In this document: piece after piece, positions 1-8,287 of the stretch
Position numbering within the stretch: position 1 is the first letter of the stretch
How the letters are laid out: each line of letters starts with the position of its first letter
Assembly: GCF_003148685.1 (NCBI RefSeq)
Contig: NZ_QGGR01000010.1
Span: 186,001-250,000 of the forward strand
DNA: 64,000 nt
DNA from: Actinoplanes xinjiangensis
GTDB lineage: Bacteria > Actinomycetota > Actinomycetes > Mycobacteriales > Micromonosporaceae
Direction: 5' to 3'
Notes under the pieces: generated by a model
Databases searched by the model: none
The model's input: only the letters and a program-made list of their open reading frames with translations
What the model was told of the DNA's origin: nothing
Translations under genes and position numbers: made by a program

Positions 1-368
1 CGGTGCTCGAACCGCGTGGCGAGATCGCCGCGAGCACCTCCGACGGCCAGGTCTTCCCGTCGGAGATCACGATGGGCCGGGACGGCCGGTTCGTCTATGT
101 GGCGAACCGTGGACCGGACACCGTCTCGACCTTCGCGTGGGACGGCGACAGTGTGACGTTGGTCGCCGAGGTGCCGGTGGGCGGCGTGTGGCCGAGGCAC
201 ATGGTGCTGCTCGGGGATCACCTCTACGTAACCAATCAACGTTCACACAACGTGACCATTTTCCGCATCGACCCGGAGACCGGAATTCCCGGTCTCCAGG
301 GCGAACCGACCGGCGAACCGACTCCGACCTGCCTACTCCGGTGGAATCCGCCGATGATCAGGCCATAG
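1..368 (+). CDS. Lactonase-family beta-propeller protein, C-terminal part
   Basis: The reading frame enters from outside the window and ends at TAG 366-368, so only the last ~120 residues are present. It shows the blade signature of the Pgl/YkgB-type seven-bladed propeller family (PF10282): PSEITMGRDGRFVYVANRG, then WPRHMVLLGDHLYVTNQ and VTIFRIDPETG. Members include 6-phosphogluconolactonase-like enzymes, usually cytoplasmic and about 340-360 aa. The family ending TPTCLL is visible just before the stop, so the C-terminus looks complete. The substrate cannot be decided from this fragment. Confidence 0.8.
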   Translation, partial: VLEPRGEIAASTSDGQVFPSEITMGRDGRFVYVANRGPDTVSTFAWDGDSVTLVAEVPVGGVWPRHMVLLGDHLYVTNQRSHNVTIFRIDPETGIPGLQGEPTGEPTPTCLLRWNPPMIRP

Positions 369-508
369 AGAAGTTCGGACATTGCGGCGTGTCGGTTGCG
401 AAACATGTTCAAAACCGGCATGTCGCAGGTCAACTTTGATACAGATCGAGACGGCGTCATCACGCTCGGTGTTTTCTAGATCGGGAAGCGCCAATCTGAG
501 TAATTTTC

Positions 509-539
509 GTCCGAACGTATATGGCATTCAGCTTCGGAC
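509..539 (+). promoter_or_regulatory. Inverted repeat abutting the start codon of the VWA gene
   Basis: GTCCGAA (509-515) and TTCGGAC (533-539) form a perfect 7-bp inverted repeat with a 17-nt spacer, and the ATG follows at 540. The surrounding 450-530 stretch is AT-richer than the rest of the window and holds TATAT-like sequence (518-522). It could be a regulator site over the promoter or a stem next to the ribosome entry site; sequence alone does not tell. Confidence 0.4.
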
Positions 540-2342
540 ATGCGCACTATGGGACGCGTGTCTGGCCGCCATCGTAGAAACTTCAACTCAAAGGGAGCGG
601 GCGTCGTCGGAGGTGCGATGGCGATAGTCGTCGTAATTGCGGGGACGTACCTCGGCTATCAGCAGTTCGCCGCCTCGGGTTGCTCCGGGTCCGTGAAACT
701 CGCGGTAGCCGCCGCTCCAGAGATCGTGCCCGCCGTGCAGTCGGTCGCCGATCAGTGGACCAAGGCGGGTGCCGAAGTCGACGGCACCTGCATCGCGGTC
801 GACGTCACCGACGAACTCCCGGCGACGATCGCGAGCGCGGTCACCCGCGACCATTCGGTCGCCCTCATCGGTCTGAACCCGGCGCCCGAGGCCGTTCAGG
901 TCCCCGACGTCTGGATCCCGGACTCCTCCACCTGGCTGCTGCGCATCCAGACCGAGGCCGCCGGCTTCCTGCCGCGTACGGCCACGTCCGTCGCCCAGAG
1001 CCCCCTCGTGCTGGCGATGCCGGAGCCGATCGCGAAGACCTTCGGCTGGCCGAACAAGTCGATCGGCTGGACCGATCTGCTGGCGAACTTCAACACCGGC
1101 GAGCCGCTTCAGGTCGGCATCATGGACCCGACGCAGGACGCGTCCGGTCTGACCAGCCTGCTGGCGCTCAGCCAGGCCTCCGGTGCGGCCGGCGGTGACC
1201 CGATCGAGGCCCTCAAGGCCAAGTCGCGGGCGCTCACCGCGCTGGACACCAACAAGGCGGTCCTGCGCGAGGAACTCGTGGCGAGGTTCCCGAAGTCGGA
1301 GACCGACATCGGGAGCAGCAACACGGTGAGTGCGGCGCCGCTGTCCGAGGAGGACGTGGTCGCCTACAACGCCGAGCGCCCGGCCATCCCGCTCAGCGCC
1401 ATCTACATGGAGCCGAGCCCGGCGCCGCTGGACTACCCGTACACGATCATGCCGCAGGTGGTGGACAAGCAGAAGTCCGACGCCGCCGAGGGGCTGCTCG
1501 AGCAGCTGACCGCCGCCGGTGCCAAGAACGCGCTGGCCACGGCCGGTCTGCGGGCGCCGGACGGCACCTACGGCGCGAACTTCCCGGCCCCGATGGGCGC
1601 CCCCAAGGCGTCCCCGGCGGTCACCCCGGCGGCCACCAAGTCGGCCGAGGGCACCGCGGGTTCGGCGGCCCTGACCGGCGGCGACCTGAGCGCCGTGGTC
1701 GGTGGCTGGATCGCCACCACCAAGCCGGGCCAGGCGCTCACCGTGTTCGACACGTCCGGCTCGATGGCCGAGGCGGTGCCGACCGCGGGGGGCAAGACCC
1801 GGGCGCAGGTGACCCAGGCGGCCGCCAGCGTGGGCCTCTCGCTCTTCAGTAACAAGTGGTCGGTCGGCGTCTGGCGGTTCTCCACCAACGAGAACGGCAC
1901 GAAGCCGTGGAAGTCGCTGGTCGGCATCACGTCGCTGACCACCGGCCGCGAGGAGCTCCAGAACTCGATCGCCAGGCTCGACCCCAACCGGGACGGCGGC
2001 ACCGGGCTCTACGACACGGTTCTCGACGCGTACAACCACGTGAAGAAGAACTACTCCCCGCAGAAGATCAACTCGGTCATCCTCTTCACCGACGGCGCCA
2101 ACGAGAACCAGGCCGGCCTCACCAAGGAGCAGGTCGTGGCCGGGCTCAAGAGGGCGCAGGACCCGAAGAAGCCGATCCGCCTGGTGCTCATCGGCATCGG
2201 CGACAAGGTCAGCGTGGACGAGCTCAAGATGCTGCGGGACGCCCTCCCCAACAGCAACAGCGGCGTCTTCCTGGCACCCGACCCCACGCTGATCACCAGC
2301 ATCTTCGCGCAGGCCATCGGCTCGCGGACGGGCGTCATCTAG
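540..2342 (+). CDS. Membrane-anchored substrate-binding / von Willebrand factor A protein
   Basis: 600 aa. Residues ~26-46 (GAMAIVVVIAGTYLGYQQF) form an N-terminal membrane anchor or uncleaved signal. Residues ~55-350 resemble a periplasmic substrate-binding fold (KLAVAAAPEIVPAVQSVAD; ..PYTIMPQVVDKQ). After an Ala/Pro/Thr linker, a VWA domain spans ~390-590 with an intact MIDAS: DTSGSM near residue 403, the Thr/Gly-rich GGTGLYDT, and LFTDGANE. This SBP+VWA architecture is common in actinobacteria and generally of unknown role; extracytoplasmic metal-dependent adhesion or ligand binding is inference. ATG 540 was used; ATG 549 is also possible. No strong Shine-Dalgarno is visible. It stands alone, with a hairpin downstream. 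Confidence 0.85.
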   Translation: MRTMGRVSGRHRRNFNSKGAGVVGGAMAIVVVIAGTYLGYQQFAASGCSGSVKLAVAAAPEIVPAVQSVADQWTKAGAEVDGTCIAVDVTDELPATIASAVTRDHSVALIGLNPAPEAVQVPDVWIPDSSTWLLRIQTEAAGFLPRTATSVAQSPLVLAMPEPIAKTFGWPNKSIGWTDLLANFNTGEPLQVGIMDPTQDASGLTSLLALSQASGAAGGDPIEALKAKSRALTALDTNKAVLREELVARFPKSETDIGSSNTVSAAPLSEEDVVAYNAERPAIPLSAIYMEPSPAPLDYPYTIMPQVVDKQKSDAAEGLLEQLTAAGAKNALATAGLRAPDGTYGANFPAPMGAPKASPAVTPAATKSAEGTAGSAALTGGDLSAVVGGWIATTKPGQALTVFDTSGSMAEAVPTAGGKTRAQVTQAAASVGLSLFSNKWSVGVWRFSTNENGTKPWKSLVGITSLTTGREELQNSIARLDPNRDGGTGLYDTVLDAYNHVKKNYSPQKINSVILFTDGANENQAGLTKEQVVAGLKRAQDPKKPIRLVLIGIGDKVSVDELKMLRDALPNSNSGVFLAPDPTLITSIFAQAIGSRTGVI

Positions 2343-2368
2343 GCACCACCGCGCCACAGGCACCTCAG

Positions 2369-2401
2369 CGGCCGCCGTCCCTCACCCGAGGGCGGCGGCC
2401 G
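2369..2401 (+). terminator. GC-rich hairpin after the VWA gene
   Basis: CGGCCGCCG-T-CCCTC pairs with GAGGG-CGGCGGCCG across an ACCC loop with one bulge, 27 nt after the stop at 2342. A weak TTT follows. It lies between the plus-strand VWA gene and the minus-strand ROK gene, so it probably terminates both. Confidence 0.55.
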
Positions 2402-2581
2402 CCGCCTTTGCCGCACCTCCCGACGATCAGAAATCCCGCGACGGTACGGCCCGGGCGCCCCACCCCGCGCAAAAGGTCCGGACGGCGCACCGTCCGCAGG
2501 CCGGCCGCCCCTGCACACCCCCGACCCTCGGCTCGCCTGGTCAGGAAGATGACGCGGTCGGGTCGGCTGGCCGGGGACCGA

Positions 2582-3865
2582 TCAGGAGACGCGGCGGAGC
2601 CAGGCCGCGGGATCCTCGCGTACTCCGCGGATGATCACGTCCGCCGCGCCCCGCATGGCCGCGTCCGTTCCGAGTGCCGCCGCCCGCAACGTGACCGGCG
2701 CGAGCCCGGCCGTCAGCACCCGCCGCCGCAGCTCGGCCTCGATGCCCGCCCGCAGCGAACCGAAGATCGGCGCGTAGGCGCCACCGAGCACGATGACCGG
2801 CACGTCGAGCAGGTTGACCACCGCGGACAGCGCGATGCCCAGCGCGGCGGCGGCGAGCTGCTCGTCGCGGGCCAGTGCCTCCTGCCCGGCGTACTGCTCG
2901 AGGCAACCGCGGGCGCCGCACCGGCAGGGCCGCCCGTCGGGATAGACGGTGACGTGCCCGATCTCACCGCTCCACCCGCGCACACCGCGGTACAGCTCCC
3001 CGTCGAGCACCAGCCCCGCCCCGATGCCGATCTCCCCGGACACATAGAGGAACGAGTTCCTCACCTCACGGCGAGACGCGCCACCTGAAGGAGAGAAGGC
3101 GGCGGAGGCCGAAGAGGCGACGGGTGAAGAGGCGGCCGAGGGTGACGGCACGGTGGAGGGATCGGCGGCCCCCGGGATGTCGCCGGAAGTATGCGAGGCC
3201 GGGTGGCCGACGGTGCCGGCCGCGGCGCCGCCGGCGACCCGTAGCTCGCCGAGGGCTGCCAGGTTGGCCTCGTTGTCCACGGTGATCGGCAGGTCGGCCA
3301 GTTCCGGGACGGCACGCAGGGCGGCGACCGCGTCGACGTCCTGCCAGCCGAGGTTGGGTGCGACCCGGACCACACCGCCGGCGACCAGGCCGGGCACGGC
3401 GAGGGCGGCGCCGGCGACGATGAGACCGTCGGCCTCGGCGGCGAGCCGCGCGGTGGCGGCGAGCCGACCGAGGGCGGCGAGGGCCTGTGCCGGGTCGGCT
3501 GGGCGCTGGTCGGCGTGTTCGACGTGGCGGTGGCGGACGGCGCCGGTCAGGTCGACCACGCAGGCGGCCAGGTAGTCGACGTTGATCTCCAGTCCGAGGC
3601 CGGCCGGCCCGGCGGAGGTGAGGGCGAGGCCGGCCGCGGGACGTCCGGCGCCGGTGCGCGGGGGTGGGTCGACCTCGATCAGGAGGCCGCCGGCCACTAG
3701 GTCGTCGACAAGGGCGGAAACGGTCGCGCGGGTCAATCCGGTTGACCCGGCGACCCATGCCCGAGATGGCGGATCTGTGCTGTTTGCCACGGTGTGCAGC
3801 ACCAGCGCGAGATTATGGGCGCGCACGCTCGCCTGGCGCACCGGAGTTGTGGAGGCGGCCAACAC
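2582..3865 (-). CDS. ROK-family transcriptional repressor (xylose-type, XylR-like)
   Basis: 427 aa, GTG start at 3865. N-terminal winged helix (~15-75: SRAWVAGSTGLTRATVSALVDDLVAGGLL) followed by the ROK sugar-kinase-like domain, with the DNEANLAALGE motif (~197-207), GEIGIGAGLVLDG and a zinc motif CRCGARGCLEQ (pattern CxCGxxGCxE). Between GELRVAGG and SFLYVSGE sits a ~55-residue Ala/Ser/Pro-rich insert (~215-270) not normal for ROK proteins, which are usually ~380-400 aa. It is divergent from xylA with 65 bp between the start codons, so repression of xylAB released by xylose is the expected role, by analogy with other actinobacteria. Confidence 0.88.
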   Translation of the reverse strand: MLAASTTPVRQASVRAHNLALVLHTVANSTDPPSRAWVAGSTGLTRATVSALVDDLVAGGLLIEVDPPPRTGAGRPAAGLALTSAGPAGLGLEINVDYLAACVVDLTGAVRHRHVEHADQRPADPAQALAALGRLAATARLAAEADGLIVAGAALAVPGLVAGGVVRVAPNLGWQDVDAVAALRAVPELADLPITVDNEANLAALGELRVAGGAAAGTVGHPASHTSGDIPGAADPSTVPSPSAASSPVASSASAAFSPSGGASRREVRNSFLYVSGEIGIGAGLVLDGELYRGVRGWSGEIGHVTVYPDGRPCRCGARGCLEQYAGQEALARDEQLAAAALGIALSAVVNLLDVPVIVLGGAYAPIFGSLRAGIEAELRRRVLTAGLAPVTLRAAALGTDAAMRGAADVIIRGVREDPAAWLRRVS

Positions 3866-3869
3866 GCTC

Positions 3870-3898
3870 TTGACAGTGCCATACCGCAGTCAAATAAT
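3870..3898 (+). promoter_or_regulatory. xylA promoter with AT-rich operator region
   Basis: TTGACA at 3870-3875 and AATAAT at 3893-3898 are separated by exactly 17 bp, a near-consensus housekeeping promoter that is rare in such a GC-rich genome. The AT-rich stretch 3890-3916, with TCAAATAATTCAACCACTAA, overlaps the -10 and start region and is the likely ROK repressor site. The xylA ribosome binding site GGGAGG (3919-3924) sits 6 nt before the GTG at 3931. Confidence 0.7.
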
Positions 3899-3930
3899 TC
3901 AACCACTAAACAATTTCCGGGAGGTTACCC

Positions 3931-5118
3931 GTGTCCGTCCAGCCCACACGCGACGACAAGTTCTCCTTCGGCCTCTGGACCGTCGGCTGGCAGGCCCGCG
4001 ACCCGTTCGGTGACGCCACCCGCCCGGCCCTCGACCCGGTCGAGGCCGTTCACAAGCTCGCCGAGGTCGGTGCCTACGGCATCACGTTCCACGACGACGA
4101 CCTGGTCCCGTTCGGCGCCGACGCGCAGACCCGGGACGGCATCGTCGCCGGCTTCAAGAAGGCCCTCGACGAGACCGGCCTGGTCGTGCCGATGGTCACC
4201 ACCAACCTGTTCACCCACCCGGTGTTCAAGGACGGCGGCTTCACCAGCAACGACCGCAACGTACGGCGCTACGCGCTGCGCAAGGTGCTGCGCCAGATGG
4301 ACCTCGGTGCCGAGCTGGGCGCCAAGACCCTGGTGCTGTGGGGCGGCCGTGAGGGCGCCGAGTACGACTCGGCCAAGGACGTGCAGGCCGCCCTCGACCG
4401 TTACCGTGAGGCCCTCAACCTGCTCGCGCAGTACTCCGAGGACCGTGGCTACGGCTTCCGGTTCGCGATCGAGCCCAAGCCGAACGAGCCCCGTGGCGAC
4501 ATCCTGCTCCCGACCGCCGGCCACGCCATCGCGTTCACCCAGGAACTCGACCGTCCCGAGCTGTTCGGCATCAACCCGGAGGTCGGTCACGAGCAGATGG
4601 CCGGGCTCAACTTCACCCAGGGCATCGCCCAGGCGCTGTGGCACGGCAAGCTCTTCCACATCGACCTGAACGGCCAGCACGGCCCGAAGTACGACCAGGA
4701 CCTGGTCTTCGGCCACGGTGACCTGCTCAGCGCCTTCTCCCTGGTCGACCTGCTGGAGAACGGTGGCGTCGACGGCGCCCCGGCCTACGACGGCCCGCGT
4801 CACTTCGACTACAAGCCGTCCCGGACCGAGGACTTCGACGGCGTCTGGGAGTCGGCCCGCGCCAACGTCAGGATGTACCTGCTGCTCAAGGAGCGGGCCA
4901 AGGCGTTCCGCGCCGACCCCGAGGTGCAGGAGGCGCTGGCCGCGGCGAAGGTCGCCGAGCTGGGCGTCCCCACCCTGAACCCGGGCGAGAGCTACACCGA
5001 CCTGCTCGCCGACCGCAGTGCCTTCGAGGACTTCGACGCCGACGCGGCGGGCGCGCAGGGCTACCACTTCGTGCGGCTCAACCAGCTCGCCATCGAGCAC
5101 CTCATCGGGGCCCGCTAA
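3931..5118 (+). CDS. xylA: Xylose isomerase
   Basis: 395 aa. Converts D-xylose to D-xylulose (and glucose to fructose) in the cytoplasm with two divalent metals. It is a group I (Streptomyces-like, ~388 aa) enzyme, and the active-site residues fall at canonical positions: His54 and Asp57 in TFHDDDLVP, Glu181 and Lys183 in EPKPNEP, Glu217 and His220 in NPEVGHEQMAG, Asp245/Asp255/Asp257 in HIDLNGQHGPKYDQD, and the last metal-ligand Asp at ~293 in HFDYKPSRT. GTG start with an optimal GGGAGG site. First gene of a two-gene operon with xylB, 2 bp apart. Confidence 0.98.
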   Translation: MSVQPTRDDKFSFGLWTVGWQARDPFGDATRPALDPVEAVHKLAEVGAYGITFHDDDLVPFGADAQTRDGIVAGFKKALDETGLVVPMVTTNLFTHPVFKDGGFTSNDRNVRRYALRKVLRQMDLGAELGAKTLVLWGGREGAEYDSAKDVQAALDRYREALNLLAQYSEDRGYGFRFAIEPKPNEPRGDILLPTAGHAIAFTQELDRPELFGINPEVGHEQMAGLNFTQGIAQALWHGKLFHIDLNGQHGPKYDQDLVFGHGDLLSAFSLVDLLENGGVDGAPAYDGPRHFDYKPSRTEDFDGVWESARANVRMYLLLKERAKAFRADPEVQEALAAAKVAELGVPTLNPGESYTDLLADRSAFEDFDADAAGAQGYHFVRLNQLAIEHLIGAR

Positions 5119-5120
5119 CC

Positions 5121-6500
5121 ATGGCGCTGGTAGCCGGGATCGACAGCTCGACGCAGTCGTGCAAGGTCGTGATCCGCGATGCCGAGACCGGCAAGCTCGT
5201 CCGGCAGGGCCGCGCCGCGCATCCGGACGGCACCGAGGTGCACCCGGATGCCTGGTGGACCGCGCTGCGGCAGGCGATCGAGGAGGCCGGCGGCCTGGAC
5301 GACGTGGCCGCCGCCTCGGTCGCCGGGCAGCAGCACGGCATGGTCGCGCTGGACGAGAACGGCGAGGTGGTCCGGCCGGCGCTGCTGTGGAACGACACCC
5401 GCAGCGCCGGCGCGGCCGCCGATCTGATCGCCGAACTGGGCGGCGGAGCGGCCTGGGCGGACGCGGTCGGCATCGTGCCGGTGGCCAGCTTCACGTTGAC
5501 CAAGCTGCGCTGGCTGGCCCGTCACGAGCCGGCCAACGCGGCGCGGGTCGCGGCGGTGTGCCTGCCGCACGACTGGCTGACGTGGAAGCTGTCCGGGTCG
5601 ACCTCGCTGAGTGACCTGCGGACCGACCGCAGCGACGCCAGCGGCACCCTCTACTGGTCGGCGAAGACCAACGAGTACCGGCGTGACCTTCTGGAACTCG
5701 GCTTCGGCCGGGATCTGATCCTGCCCGAGGTGCTCGGCCCGACCGGGATCGCCGGGCACCTGCCCAACGGTGCCCCGCTGGGCCCGGGCGCCGGGGACAA
5801 CGCTTCGGCCGCACTCGGCACCGGCGCGGCCCCCGGCGACGTGATCGTCTCGATCGGTACGTCCGGCACGGTCTTCGCCTCCTCGGAGGTCTCGCCGAAC
5901 GACCCGACCGGCACGGTCGCCGGGTTCGCCGACACCACCGGCCGGTTCCTGCCGATCGTGGTGACGCTCAACGCCGCCCGGGTCCTCGACGCGGCGGCCC
6001 GGCTGCTGAACGTCGACCACGAGGAGCTGTCCCGGCTCGCGCTGTCCGCTCCGGCCGGCGCCGACGGGCTGGTCCTGGTGCCCTACCTGGAGGGGGAGCG
6101 GACCCCGAACCGGCCGGACGCCACCGGCACGATCCAGGGGCTCACCCTGCGGACGTCGACCCCGGCGCACCTGGCCCGGGCGGCCGTCGAGGGCATGCTC
6201 TGCGCTCTCGCCGACGGTCTGGACGCGCTCACCGCGAGCGGTGCGGTGGCCGACCGGATCGTCCTGGTCGGCGGCGGGGCGCGTAGCGAGGCGGTCCGCC
6301 GGATCGCGCCGGCGCTCTTCGGTAAGCCGGTGGTCGTCCCGCCGCCCGGCGAATACGTCGCCGACGGCGCGGCACGCCAGGCCGCGTGGGTCACCGTCGG
6401 CGGCGACCTCCCGCCGGTCTGGTCGGCGGAGACCCCCGAGGTGTACGAGGCGGACAGCGTCCCGTCGATCCGCGAGCAGTACGCCACCGCCCGCGGCTGA
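5121..6500 (+). CDS. xylB: Xylulokinase
   Basis: 459 aa FGGY-family sugar kinase phosphorylating D-xylulose to xylulose-5-phosphate for the pentose phosphate pathway. Visible: N-terminal phosphate loop GIDSSTQSCKVV (6-17), the substrate-site motif SVAGQQHGMVALD, LLWNDTRS, the ATP-binding IGTSGTVF and the C-terminal LVGGGARSEAVRRIAPALFGKPV. The ATG is 2 nt after the xylA stop, so translation is probably coupled and expression shares the xylA promoter. Normal family length is ~460-490 aa. A triple hairpin array follows the stop. Confidence 0.96.
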   Translation: MALVAGIDSSTQSCKVVIRDAETGKLVRQGRAAHPDGTEVHPDAWWTALRQAIEEAGGLDDVAAASVAGQQHGMVALDENGEVVRPALLWNDTRSAGAAADLIAELGGGAAWADAVGIVPVASFTLTKLRWLARHEPANAARVAAVCLPHDWLTWKLSGSTSLSDLRTDRSDASGTLYWSAKTNEYRRDLLELGFGRDLILPEVLGPTGIAGHLPNGAPLGPGAGDNASAALGTGAAPGDVIVSIGTSGTVFASSEVSPNDPTGTVAGFADTTGRFLPIVVTLNAARVLDAAARLLNVDHEELSRLALSAPAGADGLVLVPYLEGERTPNRPDATGTIQGLTLRTSTPAHLARAAVEGMLCALADGLDALTASGAVADRIVLVGGGARSEAVRRIAPALFGKPVVVPPPGEYVADGAARQAAWVTVGGDLPPVWSAETPEVYEADSVPSIREQYATARG

Positions 6501-6506
6501 ACCCCC

Positions 6507-6686
6507 GGCTGGCTCCCACCGCTGTCTCAGCACGCCCGAGACAGCAGTGGGAGCCAGCCGTGCAAGATCCGGTCCGGCTGGTCCTCACCGCTGTCTCAGG
6601 GCGCCTGAGACAGCGGTGGGAGCCAGCTGTGCAAGATCTGGTCCGGCTGTCCTCACCGCTGTCTCAAGGGCCTTGAGACAGCGGTG
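6507..6686 (+). repeat. Array of three related hairpins (about 70-bp period) downstream of xylB
   Basis: Three palindromes share the core CACCGCTGTCTCA...TGAGACAGCGGTG. Hairpin 1 (6507-6559) has 22-nt arms with a single G-T mismatch and a 9-nt loop; hairpin 2 (6586-6618) has 15-bp perfect arms; hairpin 3 (6654-6686) has 16-bp perfect arms and a 1-nt loop. The spacers are also direct repeats (GTGCAAGAT.TGGTCCGGCTG). The array starts 7 nt after the xylB stop, so it likely ends or stabilises the xylAB transcript. Changes on the two arms are partly compensatory, which supports selection on the paired structure. Confidence 0.9.
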
Positions 6687-6851
6687 GGAGCCAGCCGGGT
6701 GCCTTTTGCGTGGGTGGTTGGGGGGCGTGGCTCGTATCCCGGAAAGTTTTTGAAGTTTTTGTTGTCTCTGCTCTGTTGCGGCATCTACGTGCACAGGAAC
6801 ACCGGCCGACATCCCCCTCGGCCGTCATCCCCGCACGTGAGGAAGACCGCA

Positions 6852-8285
6852 GTGGCAGAGAAGAAATCCCGGAAACGGGCGATGCTCGGCGTCGCGGCCG
6901 CACTGGTCGTGCCGATCGGGCTCGTCGGCTGGTCGATCCTGCCGTCGAGCGCGGCGACCGCGCCGACGGCAGGTACCCCCTATCAGTTGGTCGTGAAGAA
7001 GAGCGGCAAGTGCCTCGACGTGCCGTCGGCGTCGACGGCGAACAGTGCCCTGCTGCAGCAGTGGGGTTGTACCGCGAACTCGACGTGGCAGCAGTTCAAG
7101 CTGGTCGCGTCGGGGAGCAACTTCCTGATCCAGAACGTGAACAGCGGCAAGTGCGTCGACGTGCCGTCCGCGTCGACGGTCTCTGGCACGCAGGTGCAGC
7201 AGTACACGTGTGCCGCCTCGCAGACCAACCAGCAGTGGCGGCTGGCGGCGTCCGGGACCGACACGTTCCAGATCATCAACGCCGGTAACGGGCTGTGTCT
7301 CTCCGACCAGGGCGCGTCGACGGCGAACGGTGCGGCGATCATCCAGGAGACGTGTACCGCCAACAGCAACAAGCAGTGGGCGTTCACGGCCGTCACCGGT
7401 GGCTCCTTCACCGTCGCGGCCGACGGCACCGGCAAGTACCGGACCGTCCAGGCGGCGATCAACGCGGTTCCGGCGAACAACACCAGCCGGGTCGAGATCA
7501 CCATCAAGCCGGGCACCTATCGCGAGGTCGTCACGATCCCGTCGAACAAGCCGTTCATCACGCTCACCGGTGGCGGTGGCTCCGCCGCACAGACCGTGAT
7601 CGTCTACAACAACTCCGCCTACACCAGCGGAACCTCGGGCAGCGCCACGATGTTCGTCAACGGCAAGGACTTCGTCGCGAAGAACCTGACCGTCTCGAAC
7701 GACTACGACGAGAACACCTACGAGACCGGTGACCAGGCCGTGGCGCTCAACGTCGGCGGTGACCGGACCCGGTTGGACAACGTCCGCCTGCTCGGTGACC
7801 AGGACACGTTCCTGCTCAACAGCGGCCGCACGTACGTCAGCAACTCGTACGTCGAGGGCACCGTCGACTTCATCTTCGGCTCCGGCACCGGTGTCTTCAA
7901 CGCCACCAGCGTCTACGAGAAGCGGACCACCGGTGGTCCGATCACGGCGGCCCGGACCGATGCGGCAAACCCGTACGGCTTCCTCTTCTACCGGTGCACG
8001 ATCACCGGCGCGACGAACAACACCACCCAGCTCGGCCGCCCGTGGGGCCCGAACGCGCAGGTGCTGTTCCGCGAGTCGAGCCTGAGCGCCACCATGAAGA
8101 CCGCCCAGCCCTGGACCGACATGTCGGGCAACGTCTGGCAGAACGCCCGGTTCCTCGAGTACCGCAACACCGGCGCCGGCGCGACCACCAACAGCAACCG
8201 GCCGCAGCTGAGTGACGCGCAGGCCGCGAACTACACCCCGCAGAAGTACCTGGCGGGCACCGACAACTGGAACCCGGTGGGCTGA
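6852..8285 (+). CDS. Secreted pectinesterase with N-terminal ricin-type lectin domain
   Basis: 477 aa from the GTG at 6852 (TGAGGAAG at 6838-6845, 6 nt upstream); the open frame extends further 5' into the hairpin array but lacks a better start. Signal peptide ~1-37 (KKSRKRAMLGVAAALVVP..SSAATA), RICIN beta-trefoil ~40-180 with repeated QxW-type motifs (CTANSNKQW), then a CE8 catalytic domain ~190-470. Catalytic motifs seen: GDQAVAL, GDQDTFLLNSGRTY with the first catalytic Asp, GTVDFIFGSG with the second, and LGRPWGP with the conserved Arg. It removes methyl esters from pectin outside the cell, preparing it for the neighbouring lyase 2 bp downstream. Confidence 0.93.
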   Translation: MAEKKSRKRAMLGVAAALVVPIGLVGWSILPSSAATAPTAGTPYQLVVKKSGKCLDVPSASTANSALLQQWGCTANSTWQQFKLVASGSNFLIQNVNSGKCVDVPSASTVSGTQVQQYTCAASQTNQQWRLAASGTDTFQIINAGNGLCLSDQGASTANGAAIIQETCTANSNKQWAFTAVTGGSFTVAADGTGKYRTVQAAINAVPANNTSRVEITIKPGTYREVVTIPSNKPFITLTGGGGSAAQTVIVYNNSAYTSGTSGSATMFVNGKDFVAKNLTVSNDYDENTYETGDQAVALNVGGDRTRLDNVRLLGDQDTFLLNSGRTYVSNSYVEGTVDFIFGSGTGVFNATSVYEKRTTGGPITAARTDAANPYGFLFYRCTITGATNNTTQLGRPWGPNAQVLFRESSLSATMKTAQPWTDMSGNVWQNARFLEYRNTGAGATTNSNRPQLSDAQAANYTPQKYLAGTDNWNPVG

Positions 8286-8287
8286 TC

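Noticed and set aside
588..2363. 591-aa minus-strand frame opposite the VWA protein
   Set aside because: Arg/Gly/Asp/Val composition typical of an antisense shadow in high-GC DNA; the plus-strand frame has clear MIDAS motifs.
2403..3088. Continuation of plus-strand frame past the VWA gene
   Set aside because: Pro/Arg-rich shadow of the ROK gene.
6507..6686. CRISPR array
   Set aside because: Only three palindromic units, each unit wholly repeated including the spacer; no unique spacers and no cas genes.
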